64,000 nt of DNA from CATQHS01 sp965203375 (GTDB lineage: Bacteria; Actinomycetota; Acidimicrobiia; Acidimicrobiales; Aldehydirespiratoraceae): positions 992,001 through 1,056,000 of the forward strand of contig OZ241886.1 in assembly GCA_965203375.1 (NCBI GenBank), written 5' to 3'. Position 1 is the stretch's first letter. Each line of letters starts with the position of its first letter. This document shows positions 26,937 to 40,830 of this stretch, piece after piece. The notes beneath the pieces were generated by a model. That model did not search any database and had not been told where the DNA came from. It was given only the letters and a program-made list of their open reading frames with translations. The position numbers and the translations under genes were made by a program.

Positions 26937-29080
26937 AGCGGTGAAACCTCACGATAACTGAAGCGTTCTCGGTCTTCATTTCGCCGAGCACAGATTGAGC
27001 AAATCTGACGATGACTGCAAAGACAAGTTCTTACTGTAGGAGTGGCATCTGACCAGTCATTTAGAAGGTCATGTGGGTAGTCTTTAGAACACGAAAGGGT
27101 GAGAATAGTACCCGCTCGTTGATCAATAACATTCTCAATGTCTCGTATCTCAGAGCGAGTCATTAGTAGCACAACTTGATACGGTAAGCTAGTAGTCGTG
27201 ATTGGATCAGTGATTATCTCAACCATCCGTCGCTTTACTGCGCCCGAAGTCATCCCAAGGGGAGTGTCAATTATTCGTGGAGCCTCTCGGCTTGCCACTT
27301 GCATCAGAGCCCAAATAAAGGACAACGTTAGTGCTCGTTTTGAAGCACCATTCAATTCATAATCTGCGTCCAAAGTTTTACCATCTTGAGTATGTATAAT
27401 AATATCAAATTTCTTGTTGATGCTCACGCTAGTGAAAACAGCAGACTCCGCTTCTGGATCAGCTCCTACAATCTCTAAAAACATATCATTCATACGATCA
27501 GAGACTCGCTGCACATAGTCGGATTGTAGTGAAGTAAGTGTACTTTGTGCTAGATCCCAAAGATGAGAGGCTACTGTCGAGTGGTTTTGCAAAGCGTCAT
27601 TAAGTGTAGCAGCCTTTTCTGCCGTATCTTGACGTTCCTTTGCTTGTTTCAATTGTTCCTCTAATTCTGAAGACCGCTGCTCTCCTCTGCCATATTGGCG
27701 TTGAAACTCTAACAACTTAGCCTGATTACTTTCGATTCTATTAGCAAGAACTTGAACGCGCTCTTGATCAATCTCGGAACGTTTCTTCCGTTCAGTGCCA
27801 AGATCACTTTCTTTTTTCCGTTTGGTGTCTCGGCACATTGTATACCTGTGACTCAAATCATCAGCTATGTCATCGAAAGATTGTCCGTCTTGTATAGTCC
27901 CTTGGTGACTGTTGAGGCTATTTCGAGCTAGATGCCATAATCTCGTCAGTCGCTGGACATCAGGCTTCGTGGCGCGTTGTTCTGCTATGAGATGTTGAAC
28001 GTGTGCAAACCTATCACTTCCTTCTTCAAGTTCTTCCCCACAGATACATATACCAAGCTCAAGGCGGTCAGTTAGGACTTCGATAGATGCGCCAGGTATG
28101 ATATTACGATCAGCCAGTTCTTCCAGCGTAGAAATCGCATCATTAAGTCTATCACCAATAAGGCGCCAAGATAATTCTTCAGATTTAAGAAGTTCTTTCA
28201 TACGGACTCGAATAGTCCTCTCTTCTTCATCAAGACGTTGTAAATCTTCTTCTAATTCTCTGATACGTGCATGTATGGCGTCTAAGTCGCCATGTCCGCG
28301 GATACTGATTAGTTCACGTTCATCTTGGTTGATCGCTGAAGTCACACTATCGATACGTTCTTGAATTTTCTTTAACTCAGTTTCGGCCTCAATAATCTGA
28401 TCGTCGAGTTGCTCTACTTGCCTGGTCGCCTTTTGCAGCTCCTCACCTCCATCGTCAGCTAATTCGTGTTTAAGGCGCTTAGCAATTCTAGCTAAGTCCT
28501 TCGAAGCATTCTCAACATCATCTATAGCTAAAAGCTTTCGGATAGCATCGTGTACTTTTTTCTGTCGTTCACGATCTGCCTGATGTCCGCTTGATACGAA
28601 ACTTTGAACGTCATCACCATTAGTAAAAAAAACGTCAGCTAGATTTATCGGAAGTAATTTACCAATTAGACCTTCCTTCCCATCCGTGACTTCTTTTGCA
28701 CCATCAGTCGTCCGCCGCCAAAGACGTAGTTGCTCTGGTTTGCGTGAATAGCGATCATCCTTTTCTGGAGTTTCTACGCAGGTGCGAATCAAGCGATACC
28801 GAACTTCTTCTCCCGAGTAAGGTTCTGTTGTACTGAACTCAACGCTGACCTGAACAGTTATAGGCTCCTCCAGAGGACTTATAGCTGATGTCAACCTCTT
28901 ATCCTCTGGAACCCCTAAGTTGCCGTACAATGCCCACCGTAAGGCATACAAAATTGATGTCTTTCCAGAACCGTTCTCAGCACGAATTACGGTTAGAGGG
29001 TGTTCGGAATCAGTTGAAAACTCTAGCTCAACATCCTCTAAGAGTTTGAAATTCTTAATATGGGCACTTTCGAGTTTCAT
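26933..29080 (-). CDS. Rad50/SMC-like ATPase (DndD-like), part of the restriction module
   Basis: A 715-aa ABC-type ATPase: N-terminal KNFKLLEDVELEF and Walker A AENGSGKTS (Lys40; the first position is Ala, not Gly), two long coiled-coil stretches (about 200-330 and 400-520) around a C-x-C zinc-hook-like LGICICGEE, and a C-terminal head with YELNGASKRALTLSFIWAL and PRIIDTPLG (signature and Walker B area). The layout matches DndD and Rad50 proteins that act in DNA modification or cleavage. It is AT-rich and overlaps both neighbours by four bases. Confidence 0.85.
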   Translation of the reverse strand: MKLESAHIKNFKLLEDVELEFSTDSEHPLTVIRAENGSGKTSILYALRWALYGNLGVPEDKRLTSAISPLEEPITVQVSVEFSTTEPYSGEEVRYRLIRTCVETPEKDDRYSRKPEQLRLWRRTTDGAKEVTDGKEGLIGKLLPINLADVFFTNGDDVQSFVSSGHQADRERQKKVHDAIRKLLAIDDVENASKDLARIAKRLKHELADDGGEELQKATRQVEQLDDQIIEAETELKKIQERIDSVTSAINQDERELISIRGHGDLDAIHARIRELEEDLQRLDEEERTIRVRMKELLKSEELSWRLIGDRLNDAISTLEELADRNIIPGASIEVLTDRLELGICICGEELEEGSDRFAHVQHLIAEQRATKPDVQRLTRLWHLARNSLNSHQGTIQDGQSFDDIADDLSHRYTMCRDTKRKKESDLGTERKKRSEIDQERVQVLANRIESNQAKLLEFQRQYGRGEQRSSELEEQLKQAKERQDTAEKAATLNDALQNHSTVASHLWDLAQSTLTSLQSDYVQRVSDRMNDMFLEIVGADPEAESAVFTSVSINKKFDIIIHTQDGKTLDADYELNGASKRALTLSFIWALMQVASREAPRIIDTPLGMTSGAVKRRMVEIITDPITTTSLPYQVVLLMTRSEIRDIENVIDQRAGTILTLSCSKDYPHDLLNDWSDATPTVRTCLCSHRQICSICARRNEDRERFSYREVSPL

Positions 29081-29307
29081 AGGACATTATTCCTCTGTGT
29101 GCGAACTTCATTGGCGAAATTTTTGACCAATTTATCGATTTCAGTGCGTCTAGTACGGTCGCCTATTTCGTCGTGCTGTAGGCGCAGCACTTTTACAAAA
29201 CGTCTCACAAGCTCTGCATGATAACCTTCGTACAGTTCGGGAATATTTTGCACGGCCTCGCCAGCGGCCTGCGAAACTAATCTTGTCGCTTCAGTCACGT
29301 GCGCCAC
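29077..29307 (-). CDS. small helical protein, 76 aa, in the restriction module
   Basis: A charged helical protein containing YHAELVRRFVKVL and a run of Arg/Asp/Glu. It overlaps the helicase gene by 17 bases and the ATPase gene by four, so translation is coupled in series. No family recognised. The size and position between a helicase and a Rad50-like ATPase suggest a small structural or DNA-binding subunit of the same complex, by inference only. Confidence 0.7.
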   Translation of the reverse strand: MAHVTEATRLVSQAAGEAVQNIPELYEGYHAELVRRFVKVLRLQHDEIGDRTRRTEIDKLVKNFANEVRTQRNNVL

Positions 29308-31465
29308 TCCATATCATTGTCTCAAGCTGTCGTATCGTTTTGTTAGGGCCATCTGAATCGAATTCATTCTCGGCCACGCTTGCGAACTCTCTAGCTCTCC
29401 TTAGTTCTGTCTTTAGTAGTGATTGTCCTCCAGAGGTTCGGCTATCTGGCGGTAGAACGATAAAATCGTGTAAATGTGCGAATGGTTTTGAGGGCGCTTG
29501 CCTGAGAATTCGACCTCGACGTTGTACCCATTCGCGTTGAACTGTACTTGAGGCCATCAGAAACGCAGTATCCACCTGAGGAATGTCGATTCCCTCGTCC
29601 AAAACTTTCATGGCTGTCAGTGCCTGATATTCACCTGTGCTAAATCGATTCAAGATGGTCTGAGCTTCAATTGTACTTGTCTCACGATATGTATATTGAT
29701 GTGAAATGATACGCAATCGTTCAAGGAGACCATTTACAGCCGTTATCTGTTTAGCCTTGTCAAGGACGTCAGGTTTTGCTGAGGTATAGATTAACGTTTT
29801 TGTTACGGTCTCTGTTCCCATGCGTCGTAGTTCTGCCTCAAGCGCTGGAAGTTTGGCATCGGCTTGCTCTACGAGTCCACGGCGTTCTCTAAGGAGACGC
29901 TCTATTTTGGGAGTGAGTGCGACTGTGACGCCGTCATCGTCAATTCGGAATCCAGCACGACTTAGTTCATCAGTCAGAAAGTCGTAGTGCTCCATCTCCG
30001 TGCTGTCGAATTTAACAAGGTGAAGATAGTAGTAATATGGTACCAGACATCCGGCTTCTATAGCATCACTGAGGGAGAACTCAAAAACAGGACAACCTCC
30101 AAAAAATCCAAACAACTTATCTGTACCGTCCGGATCGTATTGACGTATTGGGGTGGCCGATAGTCCTATTCGACGAGTAAAGAAATCTGGTTTATTCTTA
30201 AGGAAAGCCGGAGTACCAAGGTTATGAACTTCGTCAGCTATCAATATTGATTCCACATCGGAAGGTAGATTTTCTAGCCACCTTCGTTCTAGCGAATCAG
30301 GTTTCTTGAAAAGATTATTGGTCATGATAAGAACTTCCGTACGCGGCGGACTGGTCATAAATGCGCAAGTGATGCGGTCAAACTCTGCTCGTCTATTCTG
30401 GGAGTCTGAGCCGGTGAGTATTACTGGCTCAATACCGAATGCTCTGATGTCTTCAGTCCATTGGCGGACGAGTGGGCGTGATGGCACCAGAATTACTATA
30501 CAAAGATGTCCCTGTGTTGTCGTCTGCATCTCAGTTACAGCGATTAGGGATGTAATCGTTTTCCCTCCACCGGTGGCTATGGCTATAATACCGCCGTTAT
30601 TAGCTAGAAGAGATTCAACAGCGCTACCTTGATGGCTGTAGCAGCCTTCGCGCCAATCAAGTTGGCATGGAATGCGGAGTCGATGATCGCCTGGCGCATG
30701 ACGCATATGGTGAGGCAGTTCAGGTTCAAGTCCGGCTTCGTGATCTTGTCGCCAAGCTTCCCAGAAGTCGTAGACGGTGGGAGGTGCAAGAGAAATGTAA
30801 CTATGAAGAATCCTGAGAGCTTGTGAAACTTCTATGGTAAGAGAATTTTGGTTACAGTTATTCCATTGGCGGTCCCACTGTTCGAGGAAAATATCTACTC
30901 GTGCTTGAGCTTGAGATCCGTCTTCCCATGCTCGATCGATTGACATTTGTTCACCATTGACAAGGAGGCCACGTTCAGTGGCATTACCTGATCCGTGTAC
31001 AGCGAGCCATTCTTTCCCGGCCCTAAGAAGCCATATCTTTTTGTGATACATACCTTTTCCCATAAGGACAACGCGTAGTTTAAGTCGATCACTGGCTACG
31101 AGGTAGGCGAGAGTATCGACAGTATGACGCTCAATGGCCGAGCTAGAGAGCCGTGCTTCTTCAAACAGGTTAAGAAGTGCATTTTCAAGTACAATCTCTG
31201 GCTCTTGAAGACCTTGACGAATGGCTTCTCTGTCTTCGCTGCTTATCTCTGGCGATATCATAAGATCTAGTGAAGAATCCGATTCGTTTATGAAGGCAGC
31301 AAGACCACCAGCAATTTGAGCGAGACAACGCGATGAAAAAAATCCGGCGGCCACTCTCACTTCGTCTGCTGCACAGAGTGCAGGAGTAAGTATCTCACCG
31401 ACGAGATCATCTTCCGGGATCTCATAAGCTGGTCGTACTGAATCAAATAAAATTCCGAAGGTCAT
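29291..31465 (-). CDS. PLD-nuclease-like domain fused to a superfamily 2 helicase
   Basis: A 724-aa protein. The N-terminal third resembles phospholipase-D-type nucleases: a MYHKKIWLL segment supplies the HxK pair and GSGNATERG follows. The rest is an SF2 helicase with Walker A ATGGGKT, a DEVH box in LIADEVHNLG, motif III GLSATPIR and motif VI QRRGRILRQ. Such fusions are frequent in phage defence. It is AT-rich, overlaps the sigma-fusion gene by four bases, and would be the DNA-cutting engine of the operon's restriction half. Confidence 0.88.
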   Translation of the reverse strand: MTFGILFDSVRPAYEIPEDDLVGEILTPALCAADEVRVAAGFFSSRCLAQIAGGLAAFINESDSSLDLMISPEISSEDREAIRQGLQEPEIVLENALLNLFEEARLSSSAIERHTVDTLAYLVASDRLKLRVVLMGKGMYHKKIWLLRAGKEWLAVHGSGNATERGLLVNGEQMSIDRAWEDGSQAQARVDIFLEQWDRQWNNCNQNSLTIEVSQALRILHSYISLAPPTVYDFWEAWRQDHEAGLEPELPHHMRHAPGDHRLRIPCQLDWREGCYSHQGSAVESLLANNGGIIAIATGGGKTITSLIAVTEMQTTTQGHLCIVILVPSRPLVRQWTEDIRAFGIEPVILTGSDSQNRRAEFDRITCAFMTSPPRTEVLIMTNNLFKKPDSLERRWLENLPSDVESILIADEVHNLGTPAFLKNKPDFFTRRIGLSATPIRQYDPDGTDKLFGFFGGCPVFEFSLSDAIEAGCLVPYYYYLHLVKFDSTEMEHYDFLTDELSRAGFRIDDDGVTVALTPKIERLLRERRGLVEQADAKLPALEAELRRMGTETVTKTLIYTSAKPDVLDKAKQITAVNGLLERLRIISHQYTYRETSTIEAQTILNRFSTGEYQALTAMKVLDEGIDIPQVDTAFLMASSTVQREWVQRRGRILRQAPSKPFAHLHDFIVLPPDSRTSGGQSLLKTELRRAREFASVAENEFDSDGPNKTIRQLETMIWSGARD

Positions 31466-33984
31466 AGTCTACTTCGTTCCATCTCGGCGTCAAGTTCTGC
31501 TAAAGCCTCCACAAGGTCATTCGATGGCTGTTGATGTGGAAGAGCATCAAGAACGACCCAATCACCGCGTTTCCGTAGAGTGGCTCGCACCTCTCCTGGA
31601 CGGCAGTTGAGGGCGTTGGCTAGACTGTCTATGCTAGCCTCTTCATTTATCCCAGTAAGACGCGCCACCAAATTCCAGCTTGGCGAATGGCATGATGCAT
31701 CTGTAGCCGTAGCTGTGACACTCCCATTTTTAGGATCAAGTATTATAGTCAAAAAGTCACCAAGCTTTGCTCCTGAAGATTCCGCTAGCGCTTTGGTGGA
31801 ACCCAGTAAAGGACCTGAAGCAGAGGTTTCAGGAAAGGTGACTGTTACCGTAATGCCTGATTGATCCACAAACCTAAGTCGACTGCTGACGGCTAGTCGA
31901 AGGATTGATCCGGCTGCTGCTGAAAGTTTTCGCCCGCTGCCCCGAAGCACCTCTTTATCTACCTTATACAATAGACTGACACAGTCCAAACCGAGTGAAA
32001 ATACACCGGGTGCAGTCTGTACATCAGTGTTTCCATGCGTATAAGGTTCGTGCTGTTCACGTAGTCGAACCTTTCCATCTTGCATAACGAACTGAGGTGT
32101 TCCTATATAGGTTCTTATACTAGATTCACTCACGTTGAACAGTCGAGGAAGTTCATCTAGTAGCCTGTCAAGGGTCGTGGCTCCGCCATTTTCCTTTATT
32201 CGCTGGATGATTTCTGCAGGAATCCCTTCGTACACATCTTCGATCCATTCCTTAAGCCCCCATTTAAATTTGTCAGATCTTGCCACAGAAGGAAGTGCAG
32301 AAAGCTGTCCACTAATACGATTAGGGTCTAGTTTGGCGACTGAAGCTATTTCTTCTTTAGTGGCAGGTCGTCCTATTTCAAGAAGCGCAGCTTTAACTTT
32401 AACTTTAGCCGTATCTCTTATAGCAAGCTGCCCCGATACTTGATAGAACTCACAACAATCTAAAAGTGCCGAAAAGAATGCTTCCCATTTGCTGCTTGGA
32501 AGATAATCTCTCAGAGCTTCTTCATCAATCAGACCTACATCATCCGCAAGTTTAATAGCTGCTTCCTCAAGCTGTTCGACTATTTTGACAGCAGTGCTGT
32601 CGATATATTTGTCACGTACGCACTTATAATTTAGACGCTTCTTGAGCAGACCTCGGGCTAGACGAGATTCCAATAAATATGCATCCTTGTCATAGAAAGT
32701 ACTATTAATCCAACGATCAAACTCAGTGGTCGTGATAACAGGGCCCATCTGTTTAGTCAGGTTGCTGGCGATCCTGTCGATTTCTACACCGATGGATTCT
32801 TCAATGACTTGACTTATTGTTTTTTCGAGTTGCCTAATCCTTTCACGAGATAGTCCTGCTAATTGCCCTAGTTCATCCAACGTTTTATTTTTAGAGGACA
32901 ACCGATGTTCAATAATTAGCTTTTCCGTGTATGACATCGATGCCAATTTCTGGCGAACACTGTCGGTCACGCCTTGGGCGTAGGCAAGGGCATTCTTGCC
33001 ATCGATCCGGCCGTCGATGGCGTCAGTGAAGTCGGTGGACACGGACCAGGTGTCTATCTTACGGCTTCGCTCCGACGGCGACAGGCGCCGGTCGATCTCT
33101 TCAAGCAGCGGCGAGGTGGCCGCCACGTCGAAGGGCGACTCGGCCGAGCGGTCCTCCACCATGTCGTCCAGTTCGGCGTCGCCATCGTCGCGCGGCGGCT
33201 CGGACAGCGATAGTGGCTCGGACGCGAACCGCAGCGCCTCGGTGATCTTTTCCTCGGACAGGTCGACCAGATGTTCGACAAGTTCCTCGACATCTTCGCC
33301 GGCCAGCCAGGCCAGACGTTCGACGAGTTCCCAGAGCTGTTCAACATCCTTTTTGGGCATCTCCACTTCGGCGGCCAGGTCGGCCAGGGAGGCGGGCCGG
33401 CCGTGCTTGAGCTCCAGCCGGGACCGGGCCTTCTGCAGGCGGGCCAGGGTGTCGCCCGCATGCACGGGCAGGCGGATGGTGCGGCCGGTGTTGGCGATGC
33501 CCCTGGTGATGGCCTGGCGGATCCACCAAGTGGCGTAGGTGGAGAACTTGAACCCCTTGCGCCAGTCGAACTTCTCGACGGCGTGCATCAGGCCGAGGTT
33601 GCCCTCCTGGATGAGGTCGAGCAGGGGCAGGCCCGAGGCCTGGTACTTCTTGGCGATCGACACCACCAGGCGGAGGTTGGACTGCACGAAGGTGCGCTCG
33701 GACTCCTCACCCTTGCGGTGAGCCCGGCGCAACTCCCGCTTGCGGGCCGGGGTCAGCGTCCCGTCGGGGCACTCCATCTCCTGCCGGGCTGCCATCCCGG
33801 CCTCGATGGCCTGGGCCAGGCGGACCTCGTCGTCCTTGGTGAGCAGCGGATACTGGCCGATGTCGGTCAGATACAGCCGGACCGAGTCCTCCTCATCCCT
33901 CCCCGTCCTATTCCTCGTTGCCGACGACTCGATGCGGTCGATCGCGACACCGGTTCCAGTTCGGCTGTTTCGATTAGACAGCAT
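31462..33984 (-). CDS. sigma-70 factor fused to a long winged-helix extension
   Basis: An 840-aa protein. Residues 31-60 match sigma region 1.2, 97-172 region 2 (LVVSIAKKYQASGLPLLDL, DLIQEGNLGLMHAVEKFD, WWIRQAITRGIANTGRTI), 173-300 region 3 with a ~30-residue insertion, and 350-400 region 4 (TLDELGQLAGLSRERIRQLE). About 440 further residues follow, apparently with two winged-helix, HARE-HTH-like repeats (about 523-580 and 586-642). The first ~330 codons are GC-rich like a host gene; the rest is AT-rich like the downstream genes. ATG 33984 has TGAGG upstream; GTG 33999, overlapping the sspD stop, is the alternative. Confidence 0.88.
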   Translation of the reverse strand: MLSNRNSRTGTGVAIDRIESSATRNRTGRDEEDSVRLYLTDIGQYPLLTKDDEVRLAQAIEAGMAARQEMECPDGTLTPARKRELRRAHRKGEESERTFVQSNLRLVVSIAKKYQASGLPLLDLIQEGNLGLMHAVEKFDWRKGFKFSTYATWWIRQAITRGIANTGRTIRLPVHAGDTLARLQKARSRLELKHGRPASLADLAAEVEMPKKDVEQLWELVERLAWLAGEDVEELVEHLVDLSEEKITEALRFASEPLSLSEPPRDDGDAELDDMVEDRSAESPFDVAATSPLLEEIDRRLSPSERSRKIDTWSVSTDFTDAIDGRIDGKNALAYAQGVTDSVRQKLASMSYTEKLIIEHRLSSKNKTLDELGQLAGLSRERIRQLEKTISQVIEESIGVEIDRIASNLTKQMGPVITTTEFDRWINSTFYDKDAYLLESRLARGLLKKRLNYKCVRDKYIDSTAVKIVEQLEEAAIKLADDVGLIDEEALRDYLPSSKWEAFFSALLDCCEFYQVSGQLAIRDTAKVKVKAALLEIGRPATKEEIASVAKLDPNRISGQLSALPSVARSDKFKWGLKEWIEDVYEGIPAEIIQRIKENGGATTLDRLLDELPRLFNVSESSIRTYIGTPQFVMQDGKVRLREQHEPYTHGNTDVQTAPGVFSLGLDCVSLLYKVDKEVLRGSGRKLSAAAGSILRLAVSSRLRFVDQSGITVTVTFPETSASGPLLGSTKALAESSGAKLGDFLTIILDPKNGSVTATATDASCHSPSWNLVARLTGINEEASIDSLANALNCRPGEVRATLRKRGDWVVLDALPHQQPSNDLVEALAELDAEMERSRL

Positions 33985-33995
33985 GTTTGCCTCAA

Positions 33996-34836
33996 TCACA
34001 ATGCACACACCGTGCAGGGGAGGGTGTCGTCTTCTTCTTCTAGGGTTTCGCTCAGTACTTCGATTAGGGGGCGGTTGGCCTTGACTTGGCGGGAGCGGGT
34101 CATGGCGGCTTCGTGCTTGGCCAGGATCTGGTCGCGGCGGGAGTGGAGCTGGACGAGGGTTTCGCCGCCGGACCAGGTGTACTGGCGGCCGCGCATGGCT
34201 CGGTCGGTGAAGTCGGCGTCTCCGTCCACTCCCGCGTCCCGCAGCACCTTCTGCTCGATGGCCACGGCCCGCTCGAACAGCTCGGGGTGGCGGTCGGCGA
34301 GGCCCACCCACTCGGCCTTGCGCTGGTAGAAGCAGAAGTAACAGCCCGACCGGGTCCGCCACTCGTAGTAGGCGGGGAGCCCGATCCCGGCGTCGTCGAG
34401 GATCTTCATAACGCCGTCGTGGTCGATGCCGTTCTCGACGAACGGGAACCGGGTTTCGATGTTGGGCTTGGTGGATATGTAGCCCTTGCGGTTCGACTCG
34501 TCGGCCCGGATGGCCACATACGACACGGCCGGCGCGTCGCCGATCCACTCTTCGATCGGCTTGATCTTCATGTTCTTGGTACACCAGCGCATCTGCGGCG
34601 ACGGCAGCGCGCCTCGGAACACCTCGAACCAGTGGTCGAAGCCCCGCGAGGAGTTCAGCCGCACTATGGGCCGTCCCAGGATCACTTCGAGCCGGGTCAG
34701 GTACTCGTAGGTCTCGGGCAGCTCCGCGCCGGTGTCGCAGAAGAAGTACTCCATGTCGGGCACCGTGTGGCGCAGATACACGGCCAGGGCGCTGGAGTCC
34801 TTGCCGCCGGAGATGCCGCAGATGTGGCGGACCCGC

Positions 34837-34844
<8 letters not shown>
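33996..34844 (-). CDS. sspD: SspD-like PAPS-reductase-family protein of DNA phosphorothioation
   Basis: A 282-aa protein of the adenine-nucleotide alpha-hydrolase fold with the PP-loop SGGKDSS at residues 12-18 and FCDTGAELPETYEYL. Cysteines later on (WCTKNMK, SGCYFCFY and a final CTVC) would hold a 4Fe-4S cluster as in DndC. Proteins of this family adenylate the DNA backbone so that sulfur can be put in. The sspC gene overlaps its start by eight bases and the sigma-fusion gene follows. The order desulfurase, DUF4007, ATPase, PAPS-reductase-like is the one I know from SspABCD. Confidence 0.87.
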
Positions 34845-38425
<3,581 letters not shown>

Positions 38426-38426
<1 letters not shown>

Positions 38427-39592
38427 TACCGAACCCCCGCGGTGGACAGCGACTCGGCCTCAAGCTTATGCACCCCGGCCGTCGGCGTCGTTTCGGCCGA
38501 TGAGCCCGCCGCAGGGGACTGCGACGCGGCCCAGAGCCTGCGCATCGAGTCCGGCGCGTCGCGGCCCATGCCCAGCTCGTCCACCAGATCGTCGTCGATC
38601 GGGTCGTCGCCCGCCGGGCCGGCCACCACGTCGTCAGCGTCGCGGCTGTAGTAGTCCTCCAGGATCGAGGTGGCGATGACCTCCGGCTCCTCCGACCAGG
38701 CGAGCTGGGAGGCGCCGGTCGGCCGGGCCAAGTCGAGATAGTCCGTCCGCTCGATCACCGGCTCGACCGCGGCCAGCAGCTCCGACTCGTCGAGCTTGAA
38801 GGCGCAGCCGGGCGCCCCCGGCTCGCTGGCCAGGCGGCTCAGGGTGGCGGTGTTGCCCCCGGTGCCGGTGCGGGCGATGTAGTCGAGCAGGGAGAAGGCG
38901 ATCACCGCCGCCGGCAGCGTCGGCTTGGGCCCCAGCGAGAACCGGTGGCAGCCGGTGGCCTCGGACCGGCCGATCAGGCCCAGCTCCCGCAGCGGGCAGT
39001 CCAAGATGTCGTCGAGGCTGCCCCGCCGCCCCCCGGCCCGGCCCCCCGACCCCCCGACCCTCTCCGCCGGGGCGTAGGTGCGGATCAGCGCGCTCACGTC
39101 CTTGCGCAGCGACGACCGGTGGGGGTTCTTCCACCCGGCGGCGGCCTCCACGTAGGCGGCCGTCGCCGACTCCAGGTCGTCGTCGTCGAACTCGACCGCG
39201 CCGAACTCGTTGAAGGCCAGCCACCACACCGGCAGCCGCGACGGCGGCGCCAGCAGCCGCCAGTGCAGCAGCCACAGGGTGCCGGGGTCCTCCATGAACC
39301 GGTCCCACCCGGACGGGCCGAACAGGGCGTGGCCGAACCGGGTGGGCACGAAGCTCGGTGCCCGCCGGTCGGCGCTGCGGGGGTCCTCGACGATCAGCTT
39401 GGCGGCCAGGCCCCAGAACCGGATGGACCGCACCATGTTCTTGCCCACCCCGATCTCCGTCGGCGCGTCCTCATGGCTGAAGATGCCCGGATCGCGGGCG
39501 GCGGCGTCGTAGGCCTTGCGGAACCATCCGTAGCGGGGATGGAAGGTCTCGTGGCGGGCGAACACTGGGCGGGCCGCCTCAACCAGGCGCAT
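38426..39592 (-). CDS. sspB: SspB-like DUF4007 protein of DNA phosphorothioation
   Basis: A 388-aa protein with the DUF4007 opening FARHETFHPRYGWFRKAYD and, further in, PTEIGVGKNMVRSIRFWG. SspB of known Ssp systems is a DUF4007 protein reported to nick DNA so that sulfur can be inserted on one strand. Here it overlaps sspA by 14 bases and meets sspC at a shared TAATG. A Gly/Arg-rich loop near residue 185 and a disordered Ser/Thr/Ala-rich C terminus are the only unusual parts. Base composition is host-like. Confidence 0.87.
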
Positions 39593-40790
39593 CGAGCCCT
39601 CCCGGGCCTTCGTCGCCGGGCCGTCCCCGGTCTCGGTATCCGGTCATGGTGCGAACGTACTCCACGGCTGTGACAGTGCTCTCCACGGCCGTGTCGATGT
39701 CCTCTGCGGTGGTGAACCGGCCCAGGCTGAACCGCACCGCCTCGAAGGCGGCCTCCCTGTCGATCCCCATGGCCACCAGCACCTCCGACGGCTCGACGGC
39801 TCCGGAGCTGCAGGCGCTGCCGGTGGACACGGCCACCGGGTCCATGTGCGAGACCACCGCCTCGGCGTCCGCGCCGCTAAACCCGATGTTGGCCGTGTTG
39901 GGGAGCCGCCGGGCGGCGTCGCCGTGCTCGCGGGCACCGGCGATCCGGTGTTTGATCTGCGTGGCCAGACGGTCTCGCAGGGCGGCGGTGCGGGCCGACT
40001 CGGCCCCGCGCTCGGCAGCCGCGATGCGGGCCGCCTCGCCGAACCCGGCGATCCCGGCCACGTTCAGCGACCCCGACCGCAGGCCGAGTTCGTGGCCGCC
40101 GCCGTGGATCACCGCCCGCAGCCTGGCCAGGCTCCGCCGGGTCCCGACCAGGGCCCCGACCCCGCCCGGTCCGCTGATCTTGTGGCTGCTCACCGACATC
40201 AGGTCGCATCCCCAGCCGTCGAGGTCGGTGGGGAGGCGGCCCGCCATCTGGGTGGCGTCGCAGTGCAGCAGCGCCCCGGCGGCTCGGACGGGCTCGGCGA
40301 TCTCACCCACCGGGTTCAGCACCCCGGTCTCGCTGTTGGCCGCCATCACCGACACCAGCAGCACGTCGTCGCCCATCATCGACTCCACCGCGGTCGGCTC
40401 CACGAAGCCCCCGCCGGTGACGGGGATCACGTCGAGCTTGGCCGCGCCCTGCTCGTCGAGCCACCGCGCCGTCCGGCGGACCGAGGCGTGCTCCACCGCC
40501 GATATCAGGATGCGGGGCCTATCGGCGGGGGCGGCCAGGGCGGCCCCGGCGAGGGCCAGGTTGTTGGCCTCGGTGGCCCCGGCGGTGAACACCACCCCCG
40601 AGGCCCGCCCCCCGACCATCCCCGCCACATGCTCCCGGGCGTCGTCCACCGCGGCGCTCTGGCGGCGTCCGAACCGGTGCGCGGAGGAGGCGTTGCCCGT
40701 ATGGGCGAGCATCTGCGCCATCACCTCGGCCACCCTCGGGTCCAGCGGCGCCGAAGCGTTGTAATCGAGGTACACCTCGCTCTCGCTCAC
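39579..40790 (-). CDS. sspA: SspA/DndA-like cysteine desulfurase
   Basis: A 403-aa PLP enzyme of the IscS/NifS group: VYLDYNASAPLDP at the start, PLP lysine Lys204 in SSHKISGPGG, and the mobile catalytic loop STGSACSSG with Cys327. It supplies sulfur to the phosphorothioation proteins encoded right behind it and is distinct from SufS (group II). It is the first gene of the 14-kb operon. A fragment similar to its residues 23-60 lies at 43376-43476. The C terminus has a charged Gly-rich tail. Confidence 0.93.
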   Translation of the reverse strand: MSESEVYLDYNASAPLDPRVAEVMAQMLAHTGNASSAHRFGRRQSAAVDDAREHVAGMVGGRASGVVFTAGATEANNLALAGAALAAPADRPRILISAVEHASVRRTARWLDEQGAAKLDVIPVTGGGFVEPTAVESMMGDDVLLVSVMAANSETGVLNPVGEIAEPVRAAGALLHCDATQMAGRLPTDLDGWGCDLMSVSSHKISGPGGVGALVGTRRSLARLRAVIHGGGHELGLRSGSLNVAGIAGFGEAARIAAAERGAESARTAALRDRLATQIKHRIAGAREHGDAARRLPNTANIGFSGADAEAVVSHMDPVAVSTGSACSSGAVEPSEVLVAMGIDREAAFEAVRFSLGRFTTAEDIDTAVESTVTAVEYVRTMTGYRDRGRPGDEGPGGLDAPG

Positions 40791-40830
40791 AGGTCCCAGC
40801 GCCCTCAGTCCTGTTCGGATGCGAGTCGGC

